The notes under the pieces are model-generated. The model ran no database searches. It was not told the DNA's origin and saw only the letters and a list, made by a program, of their open reading frames with translations. From contig NZ_CP072852.1 in assembly GCF_017948265.1 (NCBI RefSeq), forward strand, positions 434,001 through 498,000: a stretch of 64,000 nt of DNA. The letters run 5' to 3'. Within the stretch, counting starts at the first letter, position 1, and each line of letters starts with the position of its first letter. This stretch comes from Rhodoferax sp. PAMC 29310 (lineage in GTDB: Bacteria > Pseudomonadota > Gammaproteobacteria > Burkholderiales > Burkholderiaceae_C). The translations under genes and the position numbers were made by a program. Shown here piece by piece: positions 37,227-45,097 of the stretch.

Positions 37227-37934
37227 TTATTCGAGAACGAAGCTGATAGGCACGTTGAACCACATCGCCTCTGGCACGCCGGCCCGCTTTCCGGGCACAT
37301 AACGCCAACGCAGCACGGTGGTGAGCGCGGTCTGGTCCAGCCGGTCAAAGCCGCTGGATTGTTTGAGTTCTGTTTTTTGGGCTGTGCCGTCGATGCCAAT
37401 CAACACTCGAACCACTACCTTGCCTTGTTCGCCCAGGCGCTTGCTCAGCGCCGGGTAGGGCGGCTTGGGATTTTGAAGGTAATCGGCGTCGCTGGACGGC
37501 AGCACAAGTTGAGGCAATTGGGGCGTGGGGGCCGCCTTGGCGACCACGGCTGGTGAAGCGCTCACCACTTGGGGACCAGTCGCTACTGGGGCCTCCAAAG
37601 CGCCAACTTGGGCGGTCGGCGCGGGCGTCGGATCGACAATGGCCAGCGGCAGGGGGGCTGGCGCCTTGGCAGGACCCGGTGTTTTCTTGGTCACCGCTTT
37701 CACGGGCGTCGGTTTAGGCGGGGCAGGGGCCGGCGCGGGTGGCGTCACTTTGGACGCAGCTGGCGTGTTGAACTCAACCAGTATTTCGGCCGGAATGATG
37801 ACCTCCACCGGTCGGCTGCGCAGGCCGGATTGAAGGGCCCACAGCGCCGCCATGTGAAAGGCGATGACGCCACCAGCAATGAGGAACTTGCGATTCACGG
37901 GTAAAAGGGCAACGGTGTGCGTGGGTAAAGTCAT
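37227..37934 (-). CDS. tonB: TonB energy-transducing protein
   Basis: This 235-residue TonB has an N-terminal membrane helix (about residues 17-33) and a long Pro/Ala/Lys/Thr-rich periplasmic spacer (about 58-150). The C-terminal TonB domain carries PKPPYPALSKRLGEQGKVVV and the closing VLRWRYVPGKRAGVP. It transmits energy from ExbBD to outer membrane receptors such as the one upstream. The upstream neighbour is a 29-codon ORF and piuC. Confidence 0.94.
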   Translation of the reverse strand: MTLPTHTVALLPVNRKFLIAGGVIAFHMAALWALQSGLRSRPVEVIIPAEILVEFNTPAASKVTPPAPAPAPPKPTPVKAVTKKTPGPAKAPAPLPLAIVDPTPAPTAQVGALEAPVATGPQVVSASPAVVAKAAPTPQLPQLVLPSSDADYLQNPKPPYPALSKRLGEQGKVVVRVLIGIDGTAQKTELKQSSGFDRLDQTALTTVLRWRYVPGKRAGVPEAMWFNVPISFVLE

Positions 37935-37959
37935 AGTTTAGGGCGCCACAACGCGAGGC

Positions 37960-38049
37960 TCAATCAGTCTTCCCGGCGAAGATCCACCAGGTGCCTCCAA
38001 TGACCAAGACGAGGCTGATGAGTACGGCTGTGAGGAAGGGCATTTCCAT
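37960..38049 (-). CDS. Possible 29-residue single-pass membrane peptide
   Basis: A 30-codon ORF from ATG 38049 to TGA 37960 lies in the otherwise empty gap between piuC and tonB. It starts MEMPFLTAVLIS and ends TWWIFAGKTD, with an uninterrupted hydrophobic stretch of about 20 residues in between and a charged tail: a plausible membrane helix with a short soluble end. A purine-rich GAAAGCGAG precedes the ATG, a weak ribosome site, and a second ATG lies two codons on. It begins 8 bp after the piuC stop and ends 26 bp before tonB, as an operon member would. I do not recognise a family, and chance cannot be excluded for so short a frame. Confidence 0.45.
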   Translation of the reverse strand: MEMPFLTAVLISLVLVIGGTWWIFAGKTD

Positions 38050-38056
38050 CTCGCTT

Positions 38057-38740
38057 TCAGGTGTCCGCCCACATGCGCAGGAGGTTGTGATAGGTGCCAG
38101 TGAGGCCCGTGGTTTCCTGGGTTTCACCGTGGCGTGTGCGCAGACCCAGCAGGTTCATGTCCAGCTCGTACAGCAAGCGGCGTTGTTCGTCGCTGCGGAC
38201 CATGCTCTCCACCCAGAAAAAACAAGCCAGGCGGTATCCGCGAGTGACTGGCTTGACTTGGTGCAAGCTGGTGCCCGGGTACAGCACCATGTGTCCGGCC
38301 GGTAGCTTGATGGCTTGTTCGCCAAAGGTGTCGGTCATGCATAGCTCCCCGCCGTCATAGTCTGTTGGGTCGTTGAGGAACACGGTGCAAGAGACGTCTG
38401 TGCGAACCTGTTGTCCAGTGTCTGGCATATAGCGCACGGCGCCATCGATGTGGTTGCCGTAGAAGTTGCTGTCACCGCCATAGCGGTTGAGCCGTGGGGG
38501 AAACACCTTTTTGGGCAAAGCGGCGGAGAAGAACAGCGGGCACCGGTCCAAACCCCGCAGCACCATGGCGCGGATTTCTTGGGCTGCGGCGCAGTTGTGC
38601 GCCAGTTGCTCATTGTTCTTGACCTGCGCGGCTTGTACACCCGCACCGGGACGTCCATCCGCCCACGGGGCGGCGGCCAGCAAGGATTGCGCGTGGCGAA
38701 CCTCAGCTGGGGTCAGGACATCAGGAATATGAAGCAACAT
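38057..38740 (-). CDS. piuC: PKHD-type Fe(II)/2-oxoglutarate hydroxylase PiuC
   Basis: This 227-residue dioxygenase has the iron ligands HxD in [12 protein letters not shown] and the distal His in [15 protein letters not shown], whose arginine binds 2-oxoglutarate. PiuC/YbiX proteins are encoded beside TonB-dependent siderophore receptors and are iron-regulated, but their substrate is not established. Here it follows the receptor gene at 18 bp, so the two are surely co-transcribed. Confidence 0.93.
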   Translation of the reverse strand: MLLHIPDVLTPAEVRHAQSLLAAAPWADGRPGAGVQAAQVKNNEQLAHNCAAAQEIRAMVLRGLDRCPLFFSAALPKKVFPPRLNRYGGDSNFYGNHIDGAVRYMPDTGQQVRTDVSCTVFLNDPTDYDGGELCMTDTFGEQAIKLPAGHMVLYPGTSLHQVKPVTRGYRLACFFWVESMVRSDEQRRLLYELDMNLLGLRTRHGETQETTGLTGTYHNLLRMWADT

Positions 38741-38758
38741 GGCGCAGGTTGACTTGAG

Positions 38759-41032
38759 TTAAAACTTCACGTTGAGGGTGAGCTGGGCATTGCGTCCGGA
38801 GCCAGGCACATAGTGGCCGGTGTAGAGCGAGTCTGCGTAGAGTTTGTTGGCCACGTTGCTCACATTGGCTTTCAGCGTGTACCGGTCATTGAATTTGTAT
38901 TCACCCATCACATCCACAGTGGCGTAGTCTGGCGCCAACCAGCCAGGATTGCGGTTAGGGGCTTGTTCGCTGCGAAAGTTAACTCCGGCGCCGAGGCGCA
39001 GTTGCGGGGTCAATTGGTAGGTAGACCACACGGTGCCCGTGTGCACAGGGGTCAGCGACGGGCGCTCACCCGTTCGCTCACCCGCAGTGGCTGTGGCGGC
39101 CGCGACGTCAATGTTGGCGGTGGGCATCCACATATATGAGCCATACACCTCCCATTCATTGGTCAGGCGCCCTGTGATGTCAATTTCGAATCCCACGGTG
39201 TGCCGCTTGCCGGACAGCAACATCGCGGTTGCGGCTGAATCGGGGTCTGTATTGCGTTCGTTGAACTTGGTTGAATGAAACAGCGCCAGCCGGGTGGTGA
39301 AGCGCTTGTCCGCTGTGTCCAGCTTGGCCCCAAATTCAATATTGCGGCTTTGCTCCGGGTCGGTGTTGGCGCTCAAAGCGCTGTAGGAGTAGGTGTCCGC
39401 CGAGGTGTTGAATGAAGTGCCGTATGAGAAATGGTACGAAGTGAGGTCGTTGGGCTGGTACAGCACCCCAAAGCGTTTGCTCCAGTTGGAAATCTTCTGT
39501 TGGTAAGAGGATATGGCGCCCGTTGTGGAGATGGTGTCATACGCGCCGTCCATCGTGTCGTAGCGCAAGCCCGCCAGCACTTTCCACTCGGGGGTGAGGT
39601 ACATCATGTCCTGCAAATAGGCGCCCATATTCTTCGCGTGGAATGCGCTTGACAGACTGAGCACGCGGCTGCCTTCGTCAAATGACACACCGTCGTTGGG
39701 TGTGCCGGCCAAGGTGCTGCGCTGACTTGTTGTGCCACTAGCGCGGTAAACGTTTTTCACTTCGTCGGCAAAGTCGACGCCTGCCAAAATTTCGTGCTTT
39801 AGCCCCAGTGCCATCAGTTTTGTGGAGTATTCACTTTGCAAATAGAGAGAGTTGAGGTCTTGAATTTTGATTCTGGAGCTGCGGTTCAAAACTGTGCGGT
39901 CGCTGAAGTTATCCAGGCCTGTACCATTTGCATTTCGGATCGTCACGGCGCGCTGGTCGCGGTCATAGCTGCCCCGTCGCACTGTGGTTTTGAGCTCGCT
40001 GTCGTCCTGAAAGCGGTGAGTGTGACTGGCCGTCAGGTAGGTGACTTCACCTGCATTGCGGTCACTCGCCAAGCCGTAATACGCGCTGGGGTCCAGGTTG
40101 TTGTTGATGGTGGTGGCAGCGGCAGCGGCGCTGGACGTGGGTTTGATCCACGGCAGCCCATAGTTCATGCCGTTGTTGTTGTCCAAATGGTAGAGACCGA
40201 GTGAAAACTCATCGGCCGTGCCAATGCCAAATCGGTAGGTGGCGGCGATGCCTTTTTTGTCAATGCTGCTACCCGCTCCGTTGTTGTCCGCTTTGGTGGC
40301 CATGGCGTTGATGTGCAGTGCCGCGTCTTCGCCCGTCTTGATGTTGAAGTCGCCCGTGACGCGGCGAAAATTGTGGCTGCCAAGCGTCGTGGACACCTCG
40401 TGTTCATCGATGGCGCGAGGCTGTTTGCTGACTTGATTAACGGCACCGCCCGTGGAGCCCCGTCCAAACAGTATGGAGGCTGAACCACGCAGCAACTCGA
40501 TGCGGTCATTGTTGAAGGTGTCGCGGTCATAAAACGCGGGGTCGCGCAAGCCATCTACAAAGATGTCGCCCGAGGTCGCCAGAGAAAAGCCGCGCAGACG
40601 AATGTCTTCTTCGCCGCCCTCGGCTGCCTGAAACGTCACGCCGGCTGTGTTGTGCAATACGTCTTTCAAGGTGTCCAGATTTCGGTCATCCACGAGCTTT
40701 TCGGTGACCACCGTGACAGATTGGGGAATATCACGCAGTGCCTGGTTGCCCTTGCCCTTGCCCTTGCCCTTGCCCTTGCCAATGCCGGTGGTGGTCGCCC
40801 GCAAGGCATCTTTACCCTCAGACGCTTCTGCCTTTTCCTTGACGATCACCGGTTTGAGCGTCGCGGCGGCGTTTGTATCCACTTGTTGAGCCAATGCGCT
40901 CATTGACCCGGCCAGCAGTGCCGCGCCCAGCGGCAGGATCATGGCCCGAGGTGCTATTGAATGAGCAGCTTTCCCCGCTTTATTGACGGGGGCTATAGCA
41001 TTAATTGCCGGTTTTTTTTTGGATTGATTCAT
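38759..41032 (-). CDS. TonB-dependent siderophore receptor
   Basis: From the ATG at 41032 the protein is 757 residues. It has a long signal sequence (cleavage near SALAQQVD), a plug domain (DIPQSVTVVTEKLVDDRNLD to the VNQVSKQP end) and a 22-strand barrel finishing in phenylalanine (QLTLNVKF). It resembles the Fiu/PiuA catecholate-type class by its piuC neighbour; the ligand is inferred only. Two oddities are visible. A run of Gly-Lys pairs precedes the plug, encoded by a hexamer tandem repeat. Residues 10-25 of the signal region are encoded by a full copy of the dispersed 50-bp repeat. Confidence 0.94.
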   Translation of the reverse strand: MNQSKKKPAINAIAPVNKAGKAAHSIAPRAMILPLGAALLAGSMSALAQQVDTNAAATLKPVIVKEKAEASEGKDALRATTTGIGKGKGKGKGKGNQALRDIPQSVTVVTEKLVDDRNLDTLKDVLHNTAGVTFQAAEGGEEDIRLRGFSLATSGDIFVDGLRDPAFYDRDTFNNDRIELLRGSASILFGRGSTGGAVNQVSKQPRAIDEHEVSTTLGSHNFRRVTGDFNIKTGEDAALHINAMATKADNNGAGSSIDKKGIAATYRFGIGTADEFSLGLYHLDNNNGMNYGLPWIKPTSSAAAAATTINNNLDPSAYYGLASDRNAGEVTYLTASHTHRFQDDSELKTTVRRGSYDRDQRAVTIRNANGTGLDNFSDRTVLNRSSRIKIQDLNSLYLQSEYSTKLMALGLKHEILAGVDFADEVKNVYRASGTTSQRSTLAGTPNDGVSFDEGSRVLSLSSAFHAKNMGAYLQDMMYLTPEWKVLAGLRYDTMDGAYDTISTTGAISSYQQKISNWSKRFGVLYQPNDLTSYHFSYGTSFNTSADTYSYSALSANTDPEQSRNIEFGAKLDTADKRFTTRLALFHSTKFNERNTDPDSAATAMLLSGKRHTVGFEIDITGRLTNEWEVYGSYMWMPTANIDVAAATATAGERTGERPSLTPVHTGTVWSTYQLTPQLRLGAGVNFRSEQAPNRNPGWLAPDYATVDVMGEYKFNDRYTLKANVSNVANKLYADSLYTGHYVPGSGRNAQLTLNVKF
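40746..40780 (-). repeat. Hexanucleotide tandem repeat in the receptor gene
   Basis: Five perfect CCCTTG units plus partial units at both ends (plus-strand reading) encode an alternating Gly-Lys tract just before the plug domain. A gain or loss of units would keep the frame and change only tract length. Confidence 0.85.
40953..41000 (-). repeat. Full copy of dispersed GCTAT/ATAGC repeat in the receptor signal region
   Basis: The plus-strand order GCTATTGAATGAGCAGCT, TTCCCCGCTTTATTGAC, GGGGGCTATAGCA follows the same block order as the copies at 54932 and 59300. It is translated on the minus strand as part of the signal sequence (NAIAPVNKAGKAAHSIAP). Confidence 0.75.
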
Positions 41033-41110
41033 ATTGACAATTGATTCAGAAAGGGGGGGGCTGGCTGAATCCGCAAACGTCAATGAATGGCGCGGGGTGG
41101 CTGGCTATGA

Positions 41111-41146
41111 ATGTCAATTATTGTAAATACGAATCGTTGTCATTTA
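41111..41146 (-). promoter_or_regulatory. Putative Fur-regulated promoter region of the iron block
   Basis: The AT-rich stretch 80-115 bp upstream of the receptor ATG contains, on the minus strand, AATGACAACGATTCGTATT. This agrees with the 19-bp Fur consensus at about half its positions, and TACAAT and TTGACA-like hexamers follow. Iron control of a receptor-piuC-tonB-exbBD block is expected from other bacteria; the exact site and promoter are tentative. Confidence 0.4.
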
Positions 41147-41611
41147 GAATAAATTTGAAATAATTTATCAAAACTTCAAGAAAATAGTCTTCTTTGTGCA
41201 AAAAGGCCCCTGCATGAGTCAAGGTCGCAGGTCGTCTGGATTTGGGACGAGGCAACTGCACCGAGTTCAGCTTGGAAAGTTGTGCGACACCCAACAACGG
41301 GCTGAAGCACATGCCTCGGTGGTGCCACGCCAGGTTAGGTATACGTAGATTCACCAGTAACATTGGTGCCTAATTCCGGTCGATTGGGTTTGCCTGGCGC
41401 GAGGCTGGAACGGGCTGTCGATCGGTACTGGCTGCTGCCTCGGTTTGGACTATTGGCCGCTTCAAATCCTGAGCCCGTTTTTCAGCGCCGATAGGCAGCA
41501 GTGTGGGTGGGCGCCACATCGATCAACTTCAAACCCACCTTGAGCTCGTCTTAAAAAAGACGGTTGATTCGCATGCTGCTTCTTTGTTGTCATGCGATGC
41601 GTCTAAGCCTT
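41147..41611. other. Non-coding stretch between the receptor gene and ppsR, with two crossing inverted repeats
   Basis: No supported gene lies here. Two perfect inverted repeats are visible: AACGGGCT (41409-41416) with AGCCCGTT (41472-41479), and CTGCTGCCT (41432-41440) with AGGCAGCAG (41493-41501). They interleave rather than nest, so both could pair at once only as a pseudoknot. The stretch to their left is AT-rich. Nothing else is recognisable. Confidence 0.4.
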
Positions 41612-42433
41612 TTAGTAGGTCAATCGCTCTGGCCGGATTTCTTGCAAGATGGTCGTTGCGATTTCCTCAATCGACTTGGTCGTCGTGGACAACCAGCGAA
41701 TGCCCGCCAGTTTCATCATGGCCTCGGCTTCTCGCACCTCCATGCGGCAGTTTTCGATGGAGGCATATTTGGAGTTGGGTCGGCGTTCGTTTCGGATCTC
41801 GCTCAATCGCTCTGGTTGAATGGTCAAACCAAATATTTTTGCCTTGTGATCCTTGAGGGCCGGTGGCAAATGCTGGCGTTCAAAGTCCTCAGGAATCAAT
41901 GGGTAGTTGGACGCCTTCAGTCCGTACTGCATGGCCAGGTACAAAGACGTGGGTGTCTTTCCGCTGCGGCTGACACCAACCAGAATGACGTCCGATTGCG
42001 CCAAGTCTCGATTTGATTGCCCGTCATCATGAACCAGCGAGAAGTTGATGGCTTCGATGCGGGACTGGTATTCCTTGCTTTTGCTGGCGTCGCTGAATCG
42101 GCCAATGCGGTGGTTCGACTTCAGCTTGAGCTCCGTCTCCAACGGGTGGACGAAGGTTCCAAACATGTCCAGAAGCATGCCTTGGCACCCCTCTGTGATG
42201 ACTTTCAAAACCTCCATATTCACCAAAGTGGTGAACACAATGGGTTTGGCGCCATCGACGATTCCTGCGTGATTGATCTGCCGAACTGCTTGGTGGGCTT
42301 TGTCGACCGAGTCCATAAACGGCAATCGCACATGGCGGGACGTGATTTCAAATTGAGCCAATATGGCTTTTCCAAAGGTTTCAGCGGTGATGCCCGTGCC
42401 GTCAGAAATGAAGAAAACTGTGCGATTTGGCAT
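41612..42433 (-). CDS. ppsR: Phosphoenolpyruvate synthase regulatory protein
   Basis: From the ATG at 42433 (MPNRTVFFISDGTGITAET) the protein is 273 residues. The DUF299 kinase/pyrophosphorylase features are present: the N-terminal SDGTG and the P-loop LVGVSRSGKTPTSLYLA. PpsR inactivates PEP synthase by ADP-dependent phosphorylation and reactivates it by phosphorolysis. The gene is divergent from ppsA, the usual arrangement. A longer in-frame start at 42529 is not supported by family length. Confidence 0.95.
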   Translation of the reverse strand: MPNRTVFFISDGTGITAETFGKAILAQFEITSRHVRLPFMDSVDKAHQAVRQINHAGIVDGAKPIVFTTLVNMEVLKVITEGCQGMLLDMFGTFVHPLETELKLKSNHRIGRFSDASKSKEYQSRIEAINFSLVHDDGQSNRDLAQSDVILVGVSRSGKTPTSLYLAMQYGLKASNYPLIPEDFERQHLPPALKDHKAKIFGLTIQPERLSEIRNERRPNSKYASIENCRMEVREAEAMMKLAGIRWLSTTTKSIEEIATTILQEIRPERLTY

Positions 42434-42656
42434 GGTGTTTGATCGGGTGAGTTGAATTTTCGCCCTCAGGTTTTTGAAAGCGCCGGGGCTATTGTGAACT
42501 TGTTGCCCGCCTACAATAACGTGTTTCAACCCAATTTAGTCACGCGATTGGCTGACAAAAATAGCGACAACAAGTCAGAGCGATTGCGTGAGCATGGTCG
42601 GTGCGTGTGAGCGCCGATTGCATGTACTGCGCCGTTTTTAACTTCTGGAGCTTCCC

Positions 42657-45047
42657 ATGTCTACATTGTTCAAAGAGACCGATTTGGTCGTCCCGTTCGA
42701 AAAACTGAGGATGACTGATGTCGACTCAGTTGGTGGAAAAAACGCCAGCTTGGGGGAAATGATTTCACATTTGCCCACCGGGGTCAAAGTTCCGACCGGT
42801 TTTGCCACTACTGCGCATGCGTTTCGCGAGTTTCTGGCGTTTGAGGATCTCAGCGGACGAATCAATGCCAGTTTGAGCAAATTGGATACTGAAGACGTTC
42901 GCGCATTGGCCCGGGTTGGGGCGGAAATTCGCGCCATGGTCGAGGCTCAGCCCTTTCCCGCTGACTTGGAGCAGTCCATTCGAGACGCCTTCTTGGTCTT
43001 GAGTGCAGACAATCCGCAGGCGTCGTTTGCAGTGCGCTCTTCAGCGACTGCTGAGGACCTGCCTGACGCTTCATTTGCGGGCCAGCAAGAAACCTTCTTG
43101 AATGTCACGGGCATTGATGCGATTCTGCACAAGATGAAGGAAGTCTTCGCGTCCTTGTACAACGATCGCGCGATTAGCTACCGTGTTCACAAAGGGTTTG
43201 CCCACGAGCATGTGGCTTTGAGCGCCGGTATTCAGCGCATGGTCCGCTCAGACCTAGGTGCGGCCGGTGTCATGTTCACCATTGACACTGAATCTGGCTT
43301 CTCAGACGTGGTTTTCATCACTTCCAGCTATGGCCTCGGTGAAACGGTGGTGCAAGGGGCTGTGAATCCTGACGAGTTCTATGTGCACAAGCCCATGCTC
43401 AAGGCAGGCAAACGTGCCGTGATTCGACGCAGCTTGGGTTCCAAGCTGCTTCAAATGCAATTCAGCACGCCTGAAGAGAAGGCTGCGACGGGCCAATTGG
43501 TGAAGACCACAGACGTGCCGGCCGAGTTGCGAAACCGCTACTCCTTGACGGACGGTGACGTCGAAAAGCTGGCTTCTTACGCGCTTGTCATTGAGCAACA
43601 CTATGGCCGCGCTATGGACATTGAGTGGGGCAAGGATGGCCTCGATGGAGAGCTTTACATTTTGCAGGCTCGGCCTGAGACGGTGAAAAGCCAAGCCGCC
43701 GGGAAGGCCGAGCACCGTTACAAGCTCAAGAGCACTGGCACCGTGCTTGCGGAAGGGCGGGCCATTGGGCAGAAAATTGGAACCGGCCCGGTGCGAATCG
43801 TGCACAACATCAGCGAGATGGACTCGGTCCAGCCTGGCGATGTGCTGGTCACCGACATGACCGATCCCAACTGGGAGCCTGTGATGAAGCGGGCTGCCGC
43901 CATCGTGACCAACCGGGGTGGGCGTACTTGCCATGCCGCCATCATCGCTCGTGAATTGGGCATTCCCGCGGTGGTCGGCTGCGGCAACGCAACCGAATTG
44001 CTCAAGGAAGGCATGCTGGTGACGGTCAGTTGCTCAGAGGGCGATACCGGTTTTATCTATGACGGGCTTCTTGACACTGAGGTCACGGAGGTTGAGCGTG
44101 GGGTGATGCCAGAAATCGATGTCAAGATCATGATGAATGTGGGCAATCCACAGCTGGCATTTGATTTTTGCCAGTTACCGAATGAGGGTGTGGGTCTGGC
44201 CCGGCTGGAGTTCATCATCAACAACAACATCGGCGTGCATCCCAAAGCCATTTTGGATTACCCCAACATTGATGCAGATTTGAAGAAGGCGGTCGAGTCT
44301 GTGGCGCGTGGCCACGCCTCACCCCGTGGTTTTTATGTGGACCGAGTGGCAGAGGGTATCGCAACCATTGGCGCAGCCTTCTGGCCAAAACCGGTCATCG
44401 TGCGCTTGTCAGACTTCAAGAGCAATGAATACCGCAAACTGATTGGTGGAAGCCGCTACGAGCCAGAGGAAGAAAACCCAATGTTGGGCTTCCGTGGCGC
44501 CGCGCGATACATCAGTGCAGATTTTGGCGAGGCATTTGCCATGGAGTGTGAAGCACTGAAGCGAGTGCGGCTCGACATGGGCTTGACCAACGTTCAGGTG
44601 ATGGTGCCGTTTGTGCGAACCCTTGGGCAGGCGAAACGGGTTACCGAGTTGCTGGCGGCGCACGGACTGAAGCGTGGACAAGATGATCTGAAAATCATCA
44701 TGATGTGCGAAGTGCCAAGCAACGCCATCCTGGCCACTCAGTTTCTGGAGTACTTCGATGGTTTCTCGATCGGTTCCAACGATTTGACTCAGTTGACCTT
44801 GGGTCTGGACCGCGATTCTGGCCTCGAGTTGTTGGCGGCTGACTTCGACGAGCGTGATCCTGCGGTCACCGCGCTGATCAGTCAGGCCATCGCAGCCTGC
44901 AAGGCTCAAGGAAAATATGTAGGTATTTGCGGTCAGGGCCCCAGCGACCACCCGGACTTCGCGGATTGGTTGAAAGACGAGGGAATTTCCTCAATCTCCT
45001 TGAACCCCGACTCTGTTATCGCAACCTGGAAGCGACTCGCTCGCTAG
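42657..45047 (+). CDS. ppsA: Phosphoenolpyruvate synthase
   Basis: This 796-residue enzyme has an N-terminal ATP-grasp domain ([35 protein letters not shown]). The phosphohistidine swivelling domain carries [25 protein letters not shown], and the C-terminal PEP-binding barrel reads [10 protein letters not shown] and GICGQGPSD. It converts pyruvate and ATP to PEP, AMP and phosphate for gluconeogenesis. GGAG precedes the ATG. It should be controlled by the divergently encoded PpsR. Confidence 0.98.
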   Translation: MSTLFKETDLVVPFEKLRMTDVDSVGGKNASLGEMISHLPTGVKVPTGFATTAHAFREFLAFEDLSGRINASLSKLDTEDVRALARVGAEIRAMVEAQPFPADLEQSIRDAFLVLSADNPQASFAVRSSATAEDLPDASFAGQQETFLNVTGIDAILHKMKEVFASLYNDRAISYRVHKGFAHEHVALSAGIQRMVRSDLGAAGVMFTIDTESGFSDVVFITSSYGLGETVVQGAVNPDEFYVHKPMLKAGKRAVIRRSLGSKLLQMQFSTPEEKAATGQLVKTTDVPAELRNRYSLTDGDVEKLASYALVIEQHYGRAMDIEWGKDGLDGELYILQARPETVKSQAAGKAEHRYKLKSTGTVLAEGRAIGQKIGTGPVRIVHNISEMDSVQPGDVLVTDMTDPNWEPVMKRAAAIVTNRGGRTCHAAIIARELGIPAVVGCGNATELLKEGMLVTVSCSEGDTGFIYDGLLDTEVTEVERGVMPEIDVKIMMNVGNPQLAFDFCQLPNEGVGLARLEFIINNNIGVHPKAILDYPNIDADLKKAVESVARGHASPRGFYVDRVAEGIATIGAAFWPKPVIVRLSDFKSNEYRKLIGGSRYEPEEENPMLGFRGAARYISADFGEAFAMECEALKRVRLDMGLTNVQVMVPFVRTLGQAKRVTELLAAHGLKRGQDDLKIIMMCEVPSNAILATQFLEYFDGFSIGSNDLTQLTLGLDRDSGLELLAADFDERDPAVTALISQAIAACKAQGKYVGICGQGPSDHPDFADWLKDEGISSISLNPDSVIATWKRLAR

Positions 45048-45097
45048 ACGCTGGATTTGAGCGCCGTGGTTCGACAGCTTTTCAAGATGATGAAGCC

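Noticed and set aside
41118..41363. 81-codon minus-strand ORF upstream of the receptor gene
   Set aside because: It has no ribosome site or recognisable domain and runs into the AT-rich putative Fur/promoter region, so I treat the stretch as non-coding.
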